From NCBI GenBank assembly GCA_023548195.1, contig JAJHZJ010000531.1, positions 3,582,802 through 3,646,801 of the forward strand: a stretch of DNA of 64,000 nt, read 5' to 3'. Both the position numbers and the translations under genes were made by a program. Shown one piece after another: positions 1 through 11,105 of the stretch; position 1 is the stretch's first letter; every line of letters starts with the position of its first letter. The DNA is from Bettongia penicillata ogilbyi. Its lineage: Eukaryota; Chordata; Mammalia; Diprotodontia; Potoroidae. The notes beneath the pieces were generated by a model. It made no database searches. It was not told the origin of the DNA and saw nothing but the letters and a program-made list of their open reading frames with translations.

Positions 1-104
1 CGTCTCTTGTTTTGGTCCCCCTAGCCACCACTACCCATTCTAATAAGTATAATAAGTAAGTTTATAAGTGTTCACTTGGAATTTTCTTTCAGCTATGTCT
101 AATT

Positions 105-318
105 ATTTGTGATCCCAGTTGCAGTGTTGTTGGCAAAGATATTGGAGTAGTTTGCCATTTCTTTCTCCAGCTCATTTTACACGTGAGGAAACTGAGGCAA
201 ATAGAGCTGTGATTTGCCCATGGTCACATAGCTAGTAATCGTCTGAAGTCAGATTTAAACTTAGGTCTTCCTGACTGCAAGCCTGGAGCTCTATCCACCA
301 AGCCATCTAGCTGCTCCA
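105..318 (-). mobile_element. MAR1-type CORE-SINE
   Basis: Read on the minus strand, the tRNA-like head (gcagctagatggcttggtgg) is followed by the core with gtcaggaagacc, a gaggaaactgaggcaaatag segment on the plus strand, and the tail words ggcaaagatattggag and tttgccatttctttctccag. The far 3' tail is degraded. The head lies about 12 bp from the 3' end of a 5S rRNA-like sequence on the same strand. Confidence 0.9.
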
Positions 319-330
319 AAATAAAATTTT

Positions 331-440
331 AAGCCTACAGCAGCCAGTATTCTAGATGGTCTCCCATCCAAGTACTAACCAGGCCTGACCCTGCTTAGCT
401 TTTGAGATCAAGAAAGTTTAGGGTGGTATGACGATAAATG
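331..440 (-). pseudogene. 5S rRNA pseudogene
   Basis: The minus strand contains 5S rRNA words in order: cataccaccct, gatctc, agctaagcagggtc, ggcctggttagtacttgg, atgggagacc and gctgtaggctt. About 10 bases are missing between the ccaccct and gatctc words, and substitutions are spread elsewhere, so this is a decayed copy, not a functional 5S gene. The pol III internal control region (box A agctaagcagggtc, box C tggatgggagacc) is still recognisable. There is no poly(A) tail; an AT-rich linker leads straight into the MAR1 head. Confidence 0.88.
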
Positions 441-1324
441 GCACATGATTATCCCTTAGCTAATTGCGGTCAGAGTACCAGTGATATACCACTGCCGTGC
501 TCAGTGTCAGCTAAAGAAACTGGTCTCACAAAAATGGTAGAGTAACAAGTCATGTGACTGGATTGAGGAGGCATCTTTCTGCTACTGACAGGCTTGGATC
601 ACCTTGTTTCACAACTGAAACACCCCTTTAAAAAAGGCAACATCCATAAAGGCTCTCAAACCTGGCACAAAGCTTAGATTGCAAAATGTAATTATGTCTA
701 CAGCCTTTGAGGTATGATGAGAAGTAAGCTATAGAGAACTTAATTAGAAGGAAGGCAATTGCATATGATCTAATTAGTTCAGAAGTAGTGGGAATGACTT
801 AAAAACACTCATTCTTTTACTTAGCTGTGTGTCCTCTATTTGCTGGTGGAAGGAGCAGCAGCCAGACATTTTTTCTTTCTATGTTTCCTTTCTGGCAGAC
901 AAAGGAGCAGAAAGCAGCACTGTCTGGCACTTTACTATAGCTATCTGCTTAGTCTGAAGCTAAAAGGCCTTCAGGGTCTTCTATTAAGGTACACCCAACA
1001 AGATCCAAGAGAAGTCATTTATTTTCTTCCTATTTTTAAGATTGTTTGTATGCCTGTCTTCACAGTTACCGATAAAAAAAATGTTCACTTTATAAAAGTT
1101 GTTTTGATAATCTTACGTGTTTATACTGAGCTAAAAGTCTCCCTGAAAGTCCATATATTTCCAACTGCTCATTAATTTTCTCCCTTTCTGAAGCAAAATT
1201 GCTTCTGATTACTCAGAGGCAGTCAGCCTGCCCAGTATCCTCTACCATTGCTTAAAGATCTCAAGAATTACTGGCCAGGAAGCAGGAGTCAGCTGTGCCT
1301 CCAAGTAGCTTCCTGGCAGGGTCT
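441..1324. other. Unassigned spacer
   Basis: I recognise no repeat family, RNA or exon here. The 111-codon frame at 840-1175 has no recognisable domain or homologous word and is taken as a chance frame. Confidence 0.5.
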
Positions 1325-1862
1325 TGAACCACTCACCTACTCACAAAGCTTCTTAACCTGCCAATCAAGGCCCACCTCAATCTGGCTCCAACCTACCATT
1401 TCAGCTCCAATTCATATTATTCCTCATTAAGTATTTTACACTCCCCTCAGACCAGCTTTGTTGCTAGAGCACTTGCTCTAAGTCTTATCTTTCCCCTCTC
1501 TTCCTCTACATGTGTGCCAGTGGTCTCTAAGGACTGAAATTCACTTCTTGGCTTTCTCTTCCATTAAGGCCCAGTTCAGATGCAAACTCTTCCAGAAAGC
1601 CTTCCCCTATAATCTTCCCATTGCCTCCACCTGAAAAAGGGGTTTTGCCTCCATTTTTCTTATAGAATTTTACCTGGAGCCCCTCTTTGCTCTTATGACC
1701 TATCTTTTACCATGCTTATTTGCAAGATCTTATATACCTTCAAGTAAATAGTAAGATTATAAGCTTCTTGGGGGTAGAAAATGCTTAGTTTTCATCTTTG
1801 TATCCCTAGTACTTTCTGCATTCTAGAAAAGAACTTAATAAATAACGGATTCAACTAAATAA
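1325..1862 (+). mobile_element. L2 LINE, 3' end
   Basis: Typical L2 3'-end words appear in order: cttaacctgccaatcaagg, aatctggctccaacctacc, ggcccagttcagatgcaa, ccagaaagccttcccc, aagcttcttgggggtagaaa, catctttgtatccctagtac and a final cttaataaataacgg. No reading frame remains open. Confidence 0.8.
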
Positions 1863-2929
1863 TATTTAAAGTTCTCTGAAGATCTAAATGAAAACTGTAG
1901 GGATATCCACATACTTGCCCAATATTTACTTGTAAAAACATGGCTGCACTTCATTATATTCCCCACTCTGCACACAGCTCATTTTTCAGAACACTGTTCT
2001 ATTCTAGATCTGTAAAAATTAATGGCCTAACACTTTTTAGAAATGGGCAATGTTGGTAAATGAAATTGGGGCAAAGAGTTTCATTAGTCTTGAGGACATC
2101 ATAATACCTTAATATCTCACTTGGCTCGTAACACAGCCTTGAACTTAGAAGTAACAGTTTTAAAAGGTCAAATGAGCATCCAAAAGGCCTATCCCCAGCC
2201 CTGGTACTGAAACTCAGGTAAGTCTCATAGGAAAGCCCTTCAGTTCTGACTCAGAGCTCCTCTCCCTTTATTTCACAGGCAATTCTAATAAACTTGGCAA
2301 TCTCTCTACAGGTCATATCTTAAAAGACAGCATCCCTGATGCTCTAATATGATATGAAGAAATGATGGGCAAAAATCTGTATTAAGGTAGGAACTAAAGA
2401 GAGGGGTGGGAAATTCCATGAAATGTCTATAGAAACACTAAAAAAACAAAACAACATAGTTTATTGGGTCCATTTATCATAGAAGGCAAATAGCCCTTCA
2501 TGTGTCAAAACATCCCGATCACTGCAATGATTAATTTTCATAATGAGGACCCAGGCCACTGAGAATAGGTTAAACGATTGACATTCAGTACACTCTAAGG
2601 GGTTTGTAAGACCTGTAAGACATGTTAGATAGGCCCGATGACATGTAAGCTTTTGAACAAAAAGACTATTTCCTTTTTCGTATTTGCACACAACATCCAA
2701 TTCTCAGTGCATAGTAGGTGCTTCAAAAAGCTCCAAGATTGGTTGACAGCCAAGACCACAAGGAACAGAGAAATAACCCCTTGAGGTATGTATTCAGGAC
2801 AGACACCTGACAAGGAACAAGCCTGGCAGAAAGCAGAATGAAAATAACAACAGATGACACTAGCAGTTTTGTGGCCTTGCAATCCTGAATTATCCTGTCA
2901 TGGGTCCCACCCACTGTGTGTCACTGCAG
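1863..2929. other. Unassigned spacer
   Basis: No repeat or gene recognised. Isolated splice-like words (cag/gtaagt near 2217, tttcacag near 2279, ctctacag near 2312) occur without an open frame joining them. Confidence 0.5.
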
Positions 2930-3185
2930 CTAGGGAGTGCAGCAGACAGAATGATGATCTTGGCAGTCAGGTAGAGCTGAGTTCAAATCCTGATTTATAT
3001 ATGCTATTTAGCCAGGTGACTCTGGGCAAGTCACTTAACCTCTATCAGCTTCAGTTTCTTCATGGACAAAATGAAGATAACATAATACCACCCTCACAGG
3101 GTTGTTGTGAGGATACAATAATATTTGTAGAGCACTTAGCACAGTGCCTGTCCCATAATAGGTGCCTAATAGATGTTCCTTTTCG
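2930..3185 (+). mobile_element. MIR (Ther-1) SINE
   Basis: Head and core words gagttcaaatcctgatt and gtgactctgggcaagtcact are followed by the MIR 3' half: cctcacagggttgttgtgag, gtagagcacttagcacagtg and cataataggtgcctaat. It is a nearly full-length copy. Confidence 0.9.
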
Positions 3186-3190
3186 TCCCT

Positions 3191-4512
3191 TCTTTTGGCT
3201 AATAAAGTATATCTACTGGTATTTGTTTCTGAGCTATGCATTGCAGAGGATTCCCGGACCTTTCTCCTTCCCCATAGGTCTTCAGAATACAAGAGGAAAA
3301 GATCTTTGACCATTCCCAACCCCCTTCCTGCCAAGAGCCCATCCCTCTCTTCTAACAGTAAATTCCTAAGCAATGTTATATTAATTATCAATGGCCACTG
3401 ATGTGTCTTTCCCAGTTTTATTTTTATAGATCAAATCCAGAAGCATTTCGTGGGTATGAATAATATCTTTTGCTTTCAGTCTTCCGAGGCCTCCTATATT
3501 CAGGTACGCCATGTGATGAAGATCCATCCCTGAGGAATAAGAGTGGCTTGGCTACATGAGCACAAGCTTAAAGATGGAGCCTTTATTCAAACCAATGTTT
3601 TGATCTCCTGAGAGGAAAGTCTCAGGTTAGCTTTGTTGAAACATCTCCAGCTTCTTGGGTAGGATCCAAAGAAGTTTGGCGATTTTTCAGTATCCTTTGT
3701 TTACAATACAAGTTGTTGCTGGTAGAGTAAAGAACAAGGGAATGGGGGAAGGGAGCCAGGCAGGGAATCAGTCATGAGGAAGGCAGGCAGGGAAAAATGA
3801 CTATTACTCTTGAAACAGGCAATATGGTGATTAGACTGGAGTTCAGCATCCTTCAAGTTTTCAGGAAATAAAAAGAAGTGTTAGGAGAAAAACACAATTT
3901 TTCGATCCAAGCTGGTAGGATAATGTCATGTAGATAATGTTTCTTTGGTACCTGTGTTGATTAGGAGGGAGAATTATTACTGGGAAGGGATTGTGAAAAG
4001 GTGTAACAAAGTTCTGGAGAAAACAAAAAAAAAGATTAATTCTCTTTATTGACTCCCCCACAATTTTCCAGTGGGGCAACTCACCATATCCAGTTAGCTA
4101 TTAGGGACCAGCACAAGTAAATATCCCTTAAATGATTTTTTTAAAAAATTTACACTTACCAAGAATGCTCAGGTAAAACCAGTTTCACTTTGGGTGGAAG
4201 AGAATCTGTCTTTCCTCTTCAAAAAACAAAAACAACAAGCTGCTTTGTGTCATTTGAAATCATTTGCTAGTAATTAGCAAACATGTGCCAAGTACCTACG
4301 ATGGGCAGAGCAGTGTAGAGCAGGATCTGGCTCGCAATTCTTTGGTTAATGTTTCCAAAGGTCTTCTATTAAAAGACACCAAAATGTTTTTTTAAGAATC
4401 TTCTAGTTAGAGGATCAAAATTTCCAAATCAAAGAATCCCAACCTCTCCAAATTGTAAGGTACTTCAGGAGCTGTCTACTCTAGATGGATCAAACTCTCA
4501 GCCTACAGCTTG
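3191..4512. other. Unassigned spacer
   Basis: Nothing recognised with confidence. Several overlapping frames near 3035-3401 lie on opposite strands over the end of the MIR and have no domain signature. Confidence 0.5.
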
Positions 4513-4690
4513 TAAGGTTCTTAACCTGGGGTCCATGGACTTTTTTTAAAAAAACACTTGATAACTGTATTTTAATATAATTACTTACCTCTGTAATCCA
4601 ATATATTTTATACATTTAAAAGCATTCTGAGAAGGCTTTCACCAGACAAAGGGATCTATGACCCAAAAGAATGTAAGAACACCCGGGCTA
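4513..4690 (+). mobile_element. hAT-Charlie-like DNA transposon fossil
   Basis: The left end ggttcttaacctggggtcca and the right end (minus strand agcccgggtgttcttacatt) are inverted copies of the CAGGGGTTCTTA type of terminal repeat. The interior words cattctgagaagg, ttcaccagac and gggatctatgacccaa are typical of short non-autonomous hAT elements. The exact family is uncertain. Confidence 0.6.
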
Positions 4691-5510
4691 GAAACTTCTA
4701 AGGTCCCTTACCTCTCTAAGCCTTGTGATGTTCATAGGGCACAGGTCCAAAGGAGTAGCCTAACAAAAATATGATAATCAAAGCACAATATTAAATGACT
4801 GGGGTTACTTTGATGGCAGCCGAGGTAATGAACTTCACTTTTATCCCCTGGAATGTCTCTCCTCTTGAGCTAGGCCTCAGCAGACATTACATAGTAAGTA
4901 GAAATGTTGTGGCATGCTCAGGCACAGCCCAGAATATTCAGATGGAGTCTCTCCTAGTATCGCAATGGAATTTCCAGGGTTATGTTTCTGTTTGTTTGCA
5001 ATAAAGTGGTTACATCAACACTCCACCAAAGCCCTACTCTCATGTGTCATCATAGCACGAAGGTGACCCAGGGTCCTAGATGATGGATGGCTATGCCAGT
5101 AAAACAAAAGGTGACATTTCCTACCAAGTAGGAAAGGCATGAAGTATAGACTAGGAATGAACTCCATGTCTACTGTGCAAGCATAAGCCTAGTCCTTGGA
5201 GTGTGATGAAGTGTGTGATAGATAGTTAAGCAGTGTGGAGAATGTGGAGTCCTTGGTGTGGGGAAATGTGTCACCAGGCTAACCAGGGGGTTATCAATTT
5301 TTTTGGTCACAAGAATTCTCAAATATGTTTATTAAACTGTGGAAGGGTTGCAAATTGCATTGATGGGGGTAATATCCTCATGACTGGCATAAGGGCCTTA
5401 TTGCTAAAATAAACATTGGGGCAACTCTGCTAAGGATGTATCTGTATTTTATGTGTTTGCATTTTCCTTGAGGTTCTGACTTATGTCTGATTCATTTTAT
5501 ATTGCCTCTT
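4691..5510. other. Unassigned spacer
   Basis: No feature recognised. An isolated AATAAA near 5000 has no supporting context. Confidence 0.45.
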
Positions 5511-5945
5511 TTGTAGGAAACAAGGAAATTGTTTCCACAGGTTTGGGTGATCAGAGTTGTGACCCAGCATGGTCAGGTTAAAGGTCAGAAACTTGTGTGC
5601 AGACTTGAAAAACTGTCTAGGGGAAAACCTATCAGAGAGGAGAACATGAATTCATTGTAAGGAGTCAGCTAAAAATCCAAATGCACTTGTTAATGAAGTA
5701 CAGTGGGCATGTCAAAAGATTGTGACCCAAAAAAGAATCAACCAATCCATCCTCTGATGGGAAGATCTGTCCTACACTAACTTTACAAAAATGCCCTCAC
5801 TTCCATATCTCTTTTTCTCTCTCTCTCTTTTTGGAGAAGGGTGGAGTTCACCTTGGCTAAGGTGTTCTATTCCTCAGAACTCTACTTTAATAAATTTCCT
5901 TAATACCCTTTTGTGTGTCAAGCATGTCTCTAATATCCTTTAACC
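5511..5945 (+). mobile_element. Possible solo LTR
   Basis: A TG-starting stretch ends with a pyrimidine-rich tract (tctctttttctctctctctc), a short GC-rich segment, then actctactttaataaatttc and a T/G-rich tail. This order resembles an LTR U3-R-U5 with a polyadenylation signal. Neither a target duplication nor a matching terminal CA was identified, so this is tentative. Confidence 0.3.
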
Positions 5946-6074
5946 TTGAATGTTGGAGGAAGAATTCAATAAATACTAGCAGAATTGTCTTGCATTCTAA
6001 ATTGGTTTATTCTGATAAAACAAAACCAAATCTCCTAGAAAGGGCTGAAGACCATGTCCCAACACAACCTCAAG

Positions 6075-6375
6075 TCAAGTCAAGTCAATAAACATTTCTT
6101 AAGCTCCTTCTGTGTGCCAAGCACTCTGCTCAGTGTTGGAGATAGAGTGAATGTCAAAAACAGTCCTTCACCTTGAGGAATTCATGATCTAAGGGAGAGA
6201 GAGGGGAAAGACAACATAAAAATAATGATGTACAAGCAAGATGTAGACAGGGCAGATTAGAAATAATCAATGGAGGGGAGGCATAATACTAAGAGAGGCA
6301 TGGAGAAGGTTTCATGTAGAGGGTGAGAGTTTAGCTAATACTTGAAAAAAGTCAAGGAATCTAGAAAAGAATAAT
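6075..6375 (-). mobile_element. L2 LINE, 3' end
   Basis: The plus strand shows the reverse of the L2 3' end: caataaacatttcttaagct, gtgtgccaagcactctgctc, ccttcaccttgaggaattca, then acaacataaaaataatgatg and agaaggtttcatgtagaggg. Confidence 0.85.
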
Positions 6376-6489
6376 TCAAAGGAGATAAAAATTAACTGCC
6401 TTCCACACCCTTGGTCTACATTTCTGCTTTTATTATTTATATTTGAGAGTTACAAAAAAAAATTTAGGGGCTGTCTCCCTTTACATACA

Positions 6490-6720
6490 GAGTCAGGATA
6501 GCATAATGGAACAGCCTGGTTGTTGGGGTCAGAAACTGTGAGTTTGAATCCCATCTCCGTGGGGGCTTCCTATGTGATAGTGGACAAGTTGATTAGCTTC
6601 TGTGCAATGCATCTTGCTCAGACGTAAAGCAGACTTAATGTGTCATGCCTCATAGTGCTATTATAAACTCCAATAAAATAATTGATTTAAAATGCTAGAT
6701 AAGAATCAGCTATTATTAAA
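6490..6720 (+). mobile_element. MIR SINE, diverged
   Basis: gagtttgaatcccatctcc, a degraded gtgacctggacaagt segment, then catgcctcatagtgctat and aatgctagataag-like 3' words support an old MIR. Confidence 0.65.
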
Positions 6721-6763
6721 TATCCTACATCCTTGTTATATTCATTTCTTTATTTCTCCTTCT

Positions 6764-6862
6764 GTGTTGTCGTTGAGTCATTTCAACTCTTTGTGACCCC
6801 ATTTGGGATTTTCTTGGCAAAGATACTGGAGTGGTTTGCCATTTTCATCTCCAACTCATTTA
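6764..6862 (-). mobile_element. MAR1 SINE, 3' half only
   Basis: Plus-strand words gttgtcgttgagtcatttca, ctctttgtgaccccatttgg and tttcttggcaaagatactgg match the reversed MAR1 tail. The copy stops after ctccaactcattt, so the head is missing. Confidence 0.9.
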
Positions 6863-8039
6863 AAAAGATAAAGAAGAAAAGGCTTTTCCAATATAACTCA
6901 TTGCTCCTTTTTTTTTTTGTTGCACTTTAAAATAGCTTTGATAGGGAACAGTAGCTCCACCCCACTCATAACTTAAATCAAGATCCCAAGTCAACTTCCC
7001 TATTTGACTGGAGTGGTTCATATAAGAGGACTCCTCTGAGAGAAAGAAAAGAGGAGAAAAAGGAGTGGAAAAAGAAATACTGAAAGATTTAGATTGTTGT
7101 TAATATCACTGATTTCAGAGTACAACTCTGGGTAAGTCAGGTCTTTTATATAAAGATAGGATAGGCAAAGCTTTGCAGAGGTTGCCATGGTTCCTGGGGC
7201 AATGACCCCAACCATTGACCTAACCGTGGTAGCCACAATAGACAATGATTCTACCCAACCTTCCCACTTTTAAAGTAAGCCTATCTGCAAAAATAACAGG
7301 ACTTAGGAACGTATGTAGGAAACAAAGAAAAAGGGAGAAATAGGGAGAGAGCACTTTGTGTCTTGGTCTAAGTGAGAATATTTGCCCAATTTCAATCTGG
7401 GAAACAGAGAAAGTGTATTAATTTAAGCTTTAACAAATGATGCAGTTAATTTTTAATGTCAGTTAAAATGAGACACATTATTAACTTAGCTACTTTAAAC
7501 TTATAGTCTTACTAAACAAAAACATTTTTTTTAAAATATTCTGTGATGCCATGAATATGGCCAATTGTGGATGAATTTGCCAGCAGCAGATGGACAAATC
7601 TCAATAGAGTCATGTATGGAATATAGTCCCTACACATATTTTTTGCAATGATGCCAATGACATATTAAAAGAGAAGGTTTTGAAACAAAGAACTTGGGTG
7701 TAGCTAGTAGCCAGTTTTTTGCAATGTCAGAAGAGCTAGCCAAAACAACAGTAGAAAGTAGCAATCACTGATATAGCTATAAAAAAAGAACACATTTTCA
7801 AACAAGTACATAACAACAAAATAAAAGTATATAAGTTAATAAGGAATAACAGAAATAGTCTATAAGATCTTGTCAGAATACATTAGAATTATAAGTGATC
7901 CAATTAAACTAGATTTGAATATTTGAGAAACTTAGAATCCCCAAGGAGTGAGGAAAGACAGGAATCAGTTTATTCCCTCCAGGAAAATAGCGAGTTGATG
8001 ATCAAAGCTACCTTGAGTTAAGACTCTCTATGTGATTTT
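6863..8039. other. Unassigned spacer
   Basis: No repeat family or coding signal recognised. The sequence is A-rich between 7500 and 7900. Confidence 0.5.
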
Positions 8040-8155
8040 AAGGCTGAATTTAGTTTCATATTCCAGCTCCATCACATTAACTGAGTAACTCCTGACAATT
8101 GACTTATGTTTGCTGAGTCTCAGTTTTCTTTTCTGAATATAAAGAAAGCTATTCT
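8040..8155 (+). mobile_element. MIR SINE remnant
   Basis: Degraded MIR middle words: ccagctccatcacatta, cctgacaattgacttatg, gctgagtctcagttttct. It is identified mainly by word order. Confidence 0.45.
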
Positions 8156-8389
8156 GTGCCAGTCCAAGGACAAGTGTATTTCTTATATTTCTCTTTGGAA
8201 ACTACAACTCCCGAATTCAGTATAGGCTTCATTAAGCTGCATGGGAGGTAAACAGAAGAGAGGGAGAATGCTGAAAAGAAATGCCAACAGTAGTAGAGAA
8301 AGAAGAAAGAAGGGGGAATTAGAAAAAGCAATACTACAAAGATATTTCACCTAAGCAATCTCTTCATACAAGTTGAAGACAGCAAGGTA

Positions 8390-8715
8390 TTTACCCACAG
8401 CAAGAACTTGTTGTGTTCATCCTTTGTTGCCAAAGAAGACCATGACATCCAAGAAATGATGACATGACTTGCACTTAACTTTGTTTTGTGTGAGGGAGGG
8501 CTGTGCAGGTCACCAGCCTCACTTCTCCTCCAGAGCCATCTGAATCCAGTGACCAGATAGTCATCAGGATGATTGGAGCCCATCCAGGATGCACTGGGAG
8601 ATTGGGCCCTTTAGGTCAAGGTATTTGCAGGGTAAGGCAACACCCATTCATTGAATAGGCCTATTTAAGAGGTAACCATGGCATGGTCCCTTTAATGAGG
8701 TCAAGAAAAAGAAAG
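8390..8715 (-). mobile_element. RTE-type LINE, 3' end
   Basis: Read on the minus strand: aagggcccaatctcccagtg, catcctgg, tatctggtcactggattcag, atggctctggaggagaagtg, aggctggtgacctgcacagc and a final ttctttggcaacaaaggatg. The last 165 bp are close to the tail of the WSINE1-like SINE at 25437, but the upstream part differs from the SINE head. This suggests the partner LINE and not the SINE. Confidence 0.65.
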
Positions 8716-9180
8716 ACATCAGGCTGGGAAGGAAACAGCAAAAGTTAGTATTGATAATCTACTCTGTTGCTACCCTTTACTAAAGTAGAGTTGGGAAAGG
8801 AAGCAAGGTAACAAACAGCTCAGGGTGGGCAGTGATATTGCAGCAAGCCAGTCTTGAGGAGCAGGAAAAGTCCCTTTGGTCATTAGTAGTGTGCTAGGTT
8901 CATCACAGTCTGACAGTAGCATCAAGATTTCCCAAACAGCTCCAGCTAGTAACCAACTAAAGTGCTAGAGAAACAGAAAGGCTAATTAGGAGGCAGCAAA
9001 ACTTCCAGGATGTCTCTCCTGTTGTACTGAAGAGGAAGGGAGGGTGACTGGACTTGAAATCTGGAGTTCTGCAAGAGGGTTTTTGAGGTACTATGAGAGT
9101 GTTTTCTTTACTGTATAGTGGGGAGTATCCCATGGGTCATGCATTCCTGTTCCAAGTAACCTTGTGAAAGCTTTCCTTTT
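8716..9180. other. Unassigned spacer
   Basis: Nothing recognised. It may belong to the U3 of a possible LTR continuing to 9577. Confidence 0.4.
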
Positions 9181-9218
9181 TCTTTTTTTGCTTAGGGGGA
9201 GGGGATTCCAGCCACACA

Positions 9219-9313
9219 TGACTCATTACTGAGGGGTTTGTACTTTGAGATGAGATGTCCCCTTGTGGGCTACAGAGCATGAAGAGTTGATGACTCAGTG
9301 GATGTATAAAAAG
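9219..9313 (+). promoter_or_regulatory. Two AP-1-like sites followed by a TATA box
   Basis: TGACTCA occurs at 9219-9225 and 9291-9297 and is followed by TATAAAAAG at 9305-9313. The downstream stretch to about 9577 ends in gacatcaaca after a pyrimidine-rich segment, which resembles a U5 end. A retroviral LTR promoter is the likeliest reading. No AATAAA was found between TATA and the supposed end, so the call is weak. Confidence 0.3.
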
Positions 9314-9577
9314 ATCTGGTTCTCCTCCTTCTATCTCTTCCTTTCTGGTTATAAATCAGGTCAGAACTATTTTGAGTTACTTCCCAAAAGCAGAGTGGGG
9401 AAGGCATGGTTTGCTGTTTCTCTTCTTATCCCCCTTAGTTTCTATGCAATCATGAGCAAATAGCATCTACAGCACCCATCCTGCCTAGTTAAACCTCAGC
9501 CTGGGTTGTGACTGCCTGTTCTGGGTCTTTCTTTCCTTACACTTAGTTGAAAGAATTTCTATCCTGACATCAACATG

Positions 9578-9999
9578 TCCAGATTAGGAGATGGCATTGT
9601 AAGTTCAAGAGGTGTGGGAGTCCCAGCAATGGCAGCAGAACTGAAGAATCCCAAGAGAGGACTCCAGCACTCTTAGGGAATACAGCTACCAACAAGAAGA
9701 CTGGCCAGGTCTAGTGCCATTTTATCAACATACATGAACCTGGAGTGGTTGTACAAGGCATAGCTGTGGTGAAATAAAAAATGCACAATAATCAATCTTA
9801 TAAACTGATGATTAGGTCTCAGAATCAGCCTTATAGGGCACTGGAGTAGTAGTCAGGTACTAAGCTACTGAATCTTTTTTTTACACTTGTTTTTGTCAAA
9901 AACACTTGTCATTGTCCTTTGGTGCGTAGGAATAAACTACCTGCCCTAAATACCTGATTTCTACTGTACATTCATTAGTGACTTGAAATTTTTCTCCTC
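9578..9999. other. Unassigned spacer
   Basis: No feature recognised. Confidence 0.5.
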
Positions 10000-10128
10000 C
10001 ATTATACTGTGAGGTCATTGAGGTCAGAGAACAGTGTTTTTGCTTTCCTTTGTATCCCCAATATATCACACTGCCTAGAGCATTGTAAGTACTTAATATT
10101 TATGTTTTTAATAATAAATGCTTGTAAA
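10000..10128 (+). mobile_element. L2 LINE, 3' tip
   Basis: gaggtcattgaggtcagaga, tttgtatccccaatatatca, cactgcctagagcattgtaa and aataaatgcttgtaaattga correspond to the last 130 bp of L2. Confidence 0.75.
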
Positions 10129-10430
10129 TTGAGTACTTCTTAACTCCTCCTTTTAAGGAAACCTTTGAGTGATCCATAAGTGACAGCATGTATAAATTGT
10201 TTCTTGAAATGCCAGACTGGGTCTTAACAAGTGGACAATTACAAACACATCCTTTTGATTATTAGCTAAGCTCCCAAGGACCAAAGTGGGTTCAAATCAC
10301 GTTCCTGGATATAGGACAGGGAATAGGTATATTATCCCAGTCCCTATGAGTCCAGCAATGGTTTTTCAAGGATAAGCTTACATTCTTTTATAAGTCCTCC
10401 CCCTTTTCTGTATTAATAGCATAGTATGTT

Positions 10431-10466
10431 AGTGTGTGTGTGTGTGTGTATGTGTATGTGTGTGTA
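10431..10466 (+). repeat. (TG)n microsatellite, interrupted
   Basis: About 18 TG units interrupted by TA steps. Confidence 0.95.
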
Positions 10467-10570
10467 ACTCTAGCTTTGGGGAAAGAGACCTGGAGGATAA
10501 TGAGAGCTCCTGAGAAATAGAAGTGGGTATCCCAAACAGATTCTAGGAATCTATAAATAACATTATAAGG

Positions 10571-10721
10571 ATGTTACATGTAACATAGGGATACATGAAT
10601 CACTCACTATGTTACATGTAACATAGGGATACGTGAATCACTCACTATGTTACATGTAACATAGGGATACATGAATCACTCACTATGTTACATGTAACAT
10701 AGGGATACATGAATCACTCAC
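10571..10721 (+). repeat. 38-bp minisatellite, four copies, palindromic unit
   Basis: Copies start at 10571, 10609, 10647 and 10685. The unit reads atgttacatgtaacataggg followed by atacatgaatcactcact. The only difference seen among the copies is one substitution (acgtg for acatg) in copy 2. At each internal junction the sequence CTATGTTACATGTAACATAG is a perfect 20-bp palindrome; the first copy has only the inner 16 bp. The array appears to interrupt an old MIR, whose 3' end follows. Confidence 0.97.
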
Positions 10722-10725
10722 ATTA

Positions 10726-10790
10726 TCAGAAGGAAAGCACTTTGTAAACCTCAAAGCCATTTAGAAGGTAAATCATGATTTATATCTTGT
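10726..10790 (+). mobile_element. MIR SINE, 3' end
   Basis: aaagcactttgtaaacctca followed by aagccatttagaagg is the MIR 3' end word order. Confidence 0.55.
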
Positions 10791-10904
10791 CTGGCAGCAT
10801 ACATGCTGTCAGGCCCAACCAGGGCAGGCAGAGGATGTAGACTGTGGATTAAGCAAGGCTCAGCACATGTCTAGGGCAGGTAGTAGGCATAAAGGTTAGT
10901 CCCA

Positions 10905-11105
10905 GAGGATGCCAACACTCAGTGGTGGAAGCGACCTTAGAGATCACCAAATTCAACATCTTCATATAAAAGAGGATGAAATCAAGTCTCAAAAAAGAAA
11001 GTTACTTGTCCAAGATAATATTGCTAGTCATTGGCAGAGATGGAATTTGTATCCACACCACAGTAAGACCTGCCTACTTTCATTAGTCTTACCTCCACAA
11101 ATTCA
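10905..11105 (-). mobile_element. MIR3 (Ther-2-like) SINE
   Basis: The plus strand shows reversed MIR3 words: gaccttagagatcaccaaat, aagaaagttacttgtccaag, attgctagtcattggcagag and atggaatttgtatccacacc. Confidence 0.65.

Noticed and set aside
331..440. Functional 5S rRNA gene
   Set aside because: Internal deletion and many substitutions, no downstream T-run terminator in place; a pseudogene.
2217..2330. Donor and acceptor words suggesting a small exon
   Set aside because: No open frame links them and the flanks show no coding pattern.
10571..10721. CRISPR-like repeat array
   Set aside because: The copies are contiguous 38-bp units with no unique spacers, in a vertebrate genome; it is a minisatellite.
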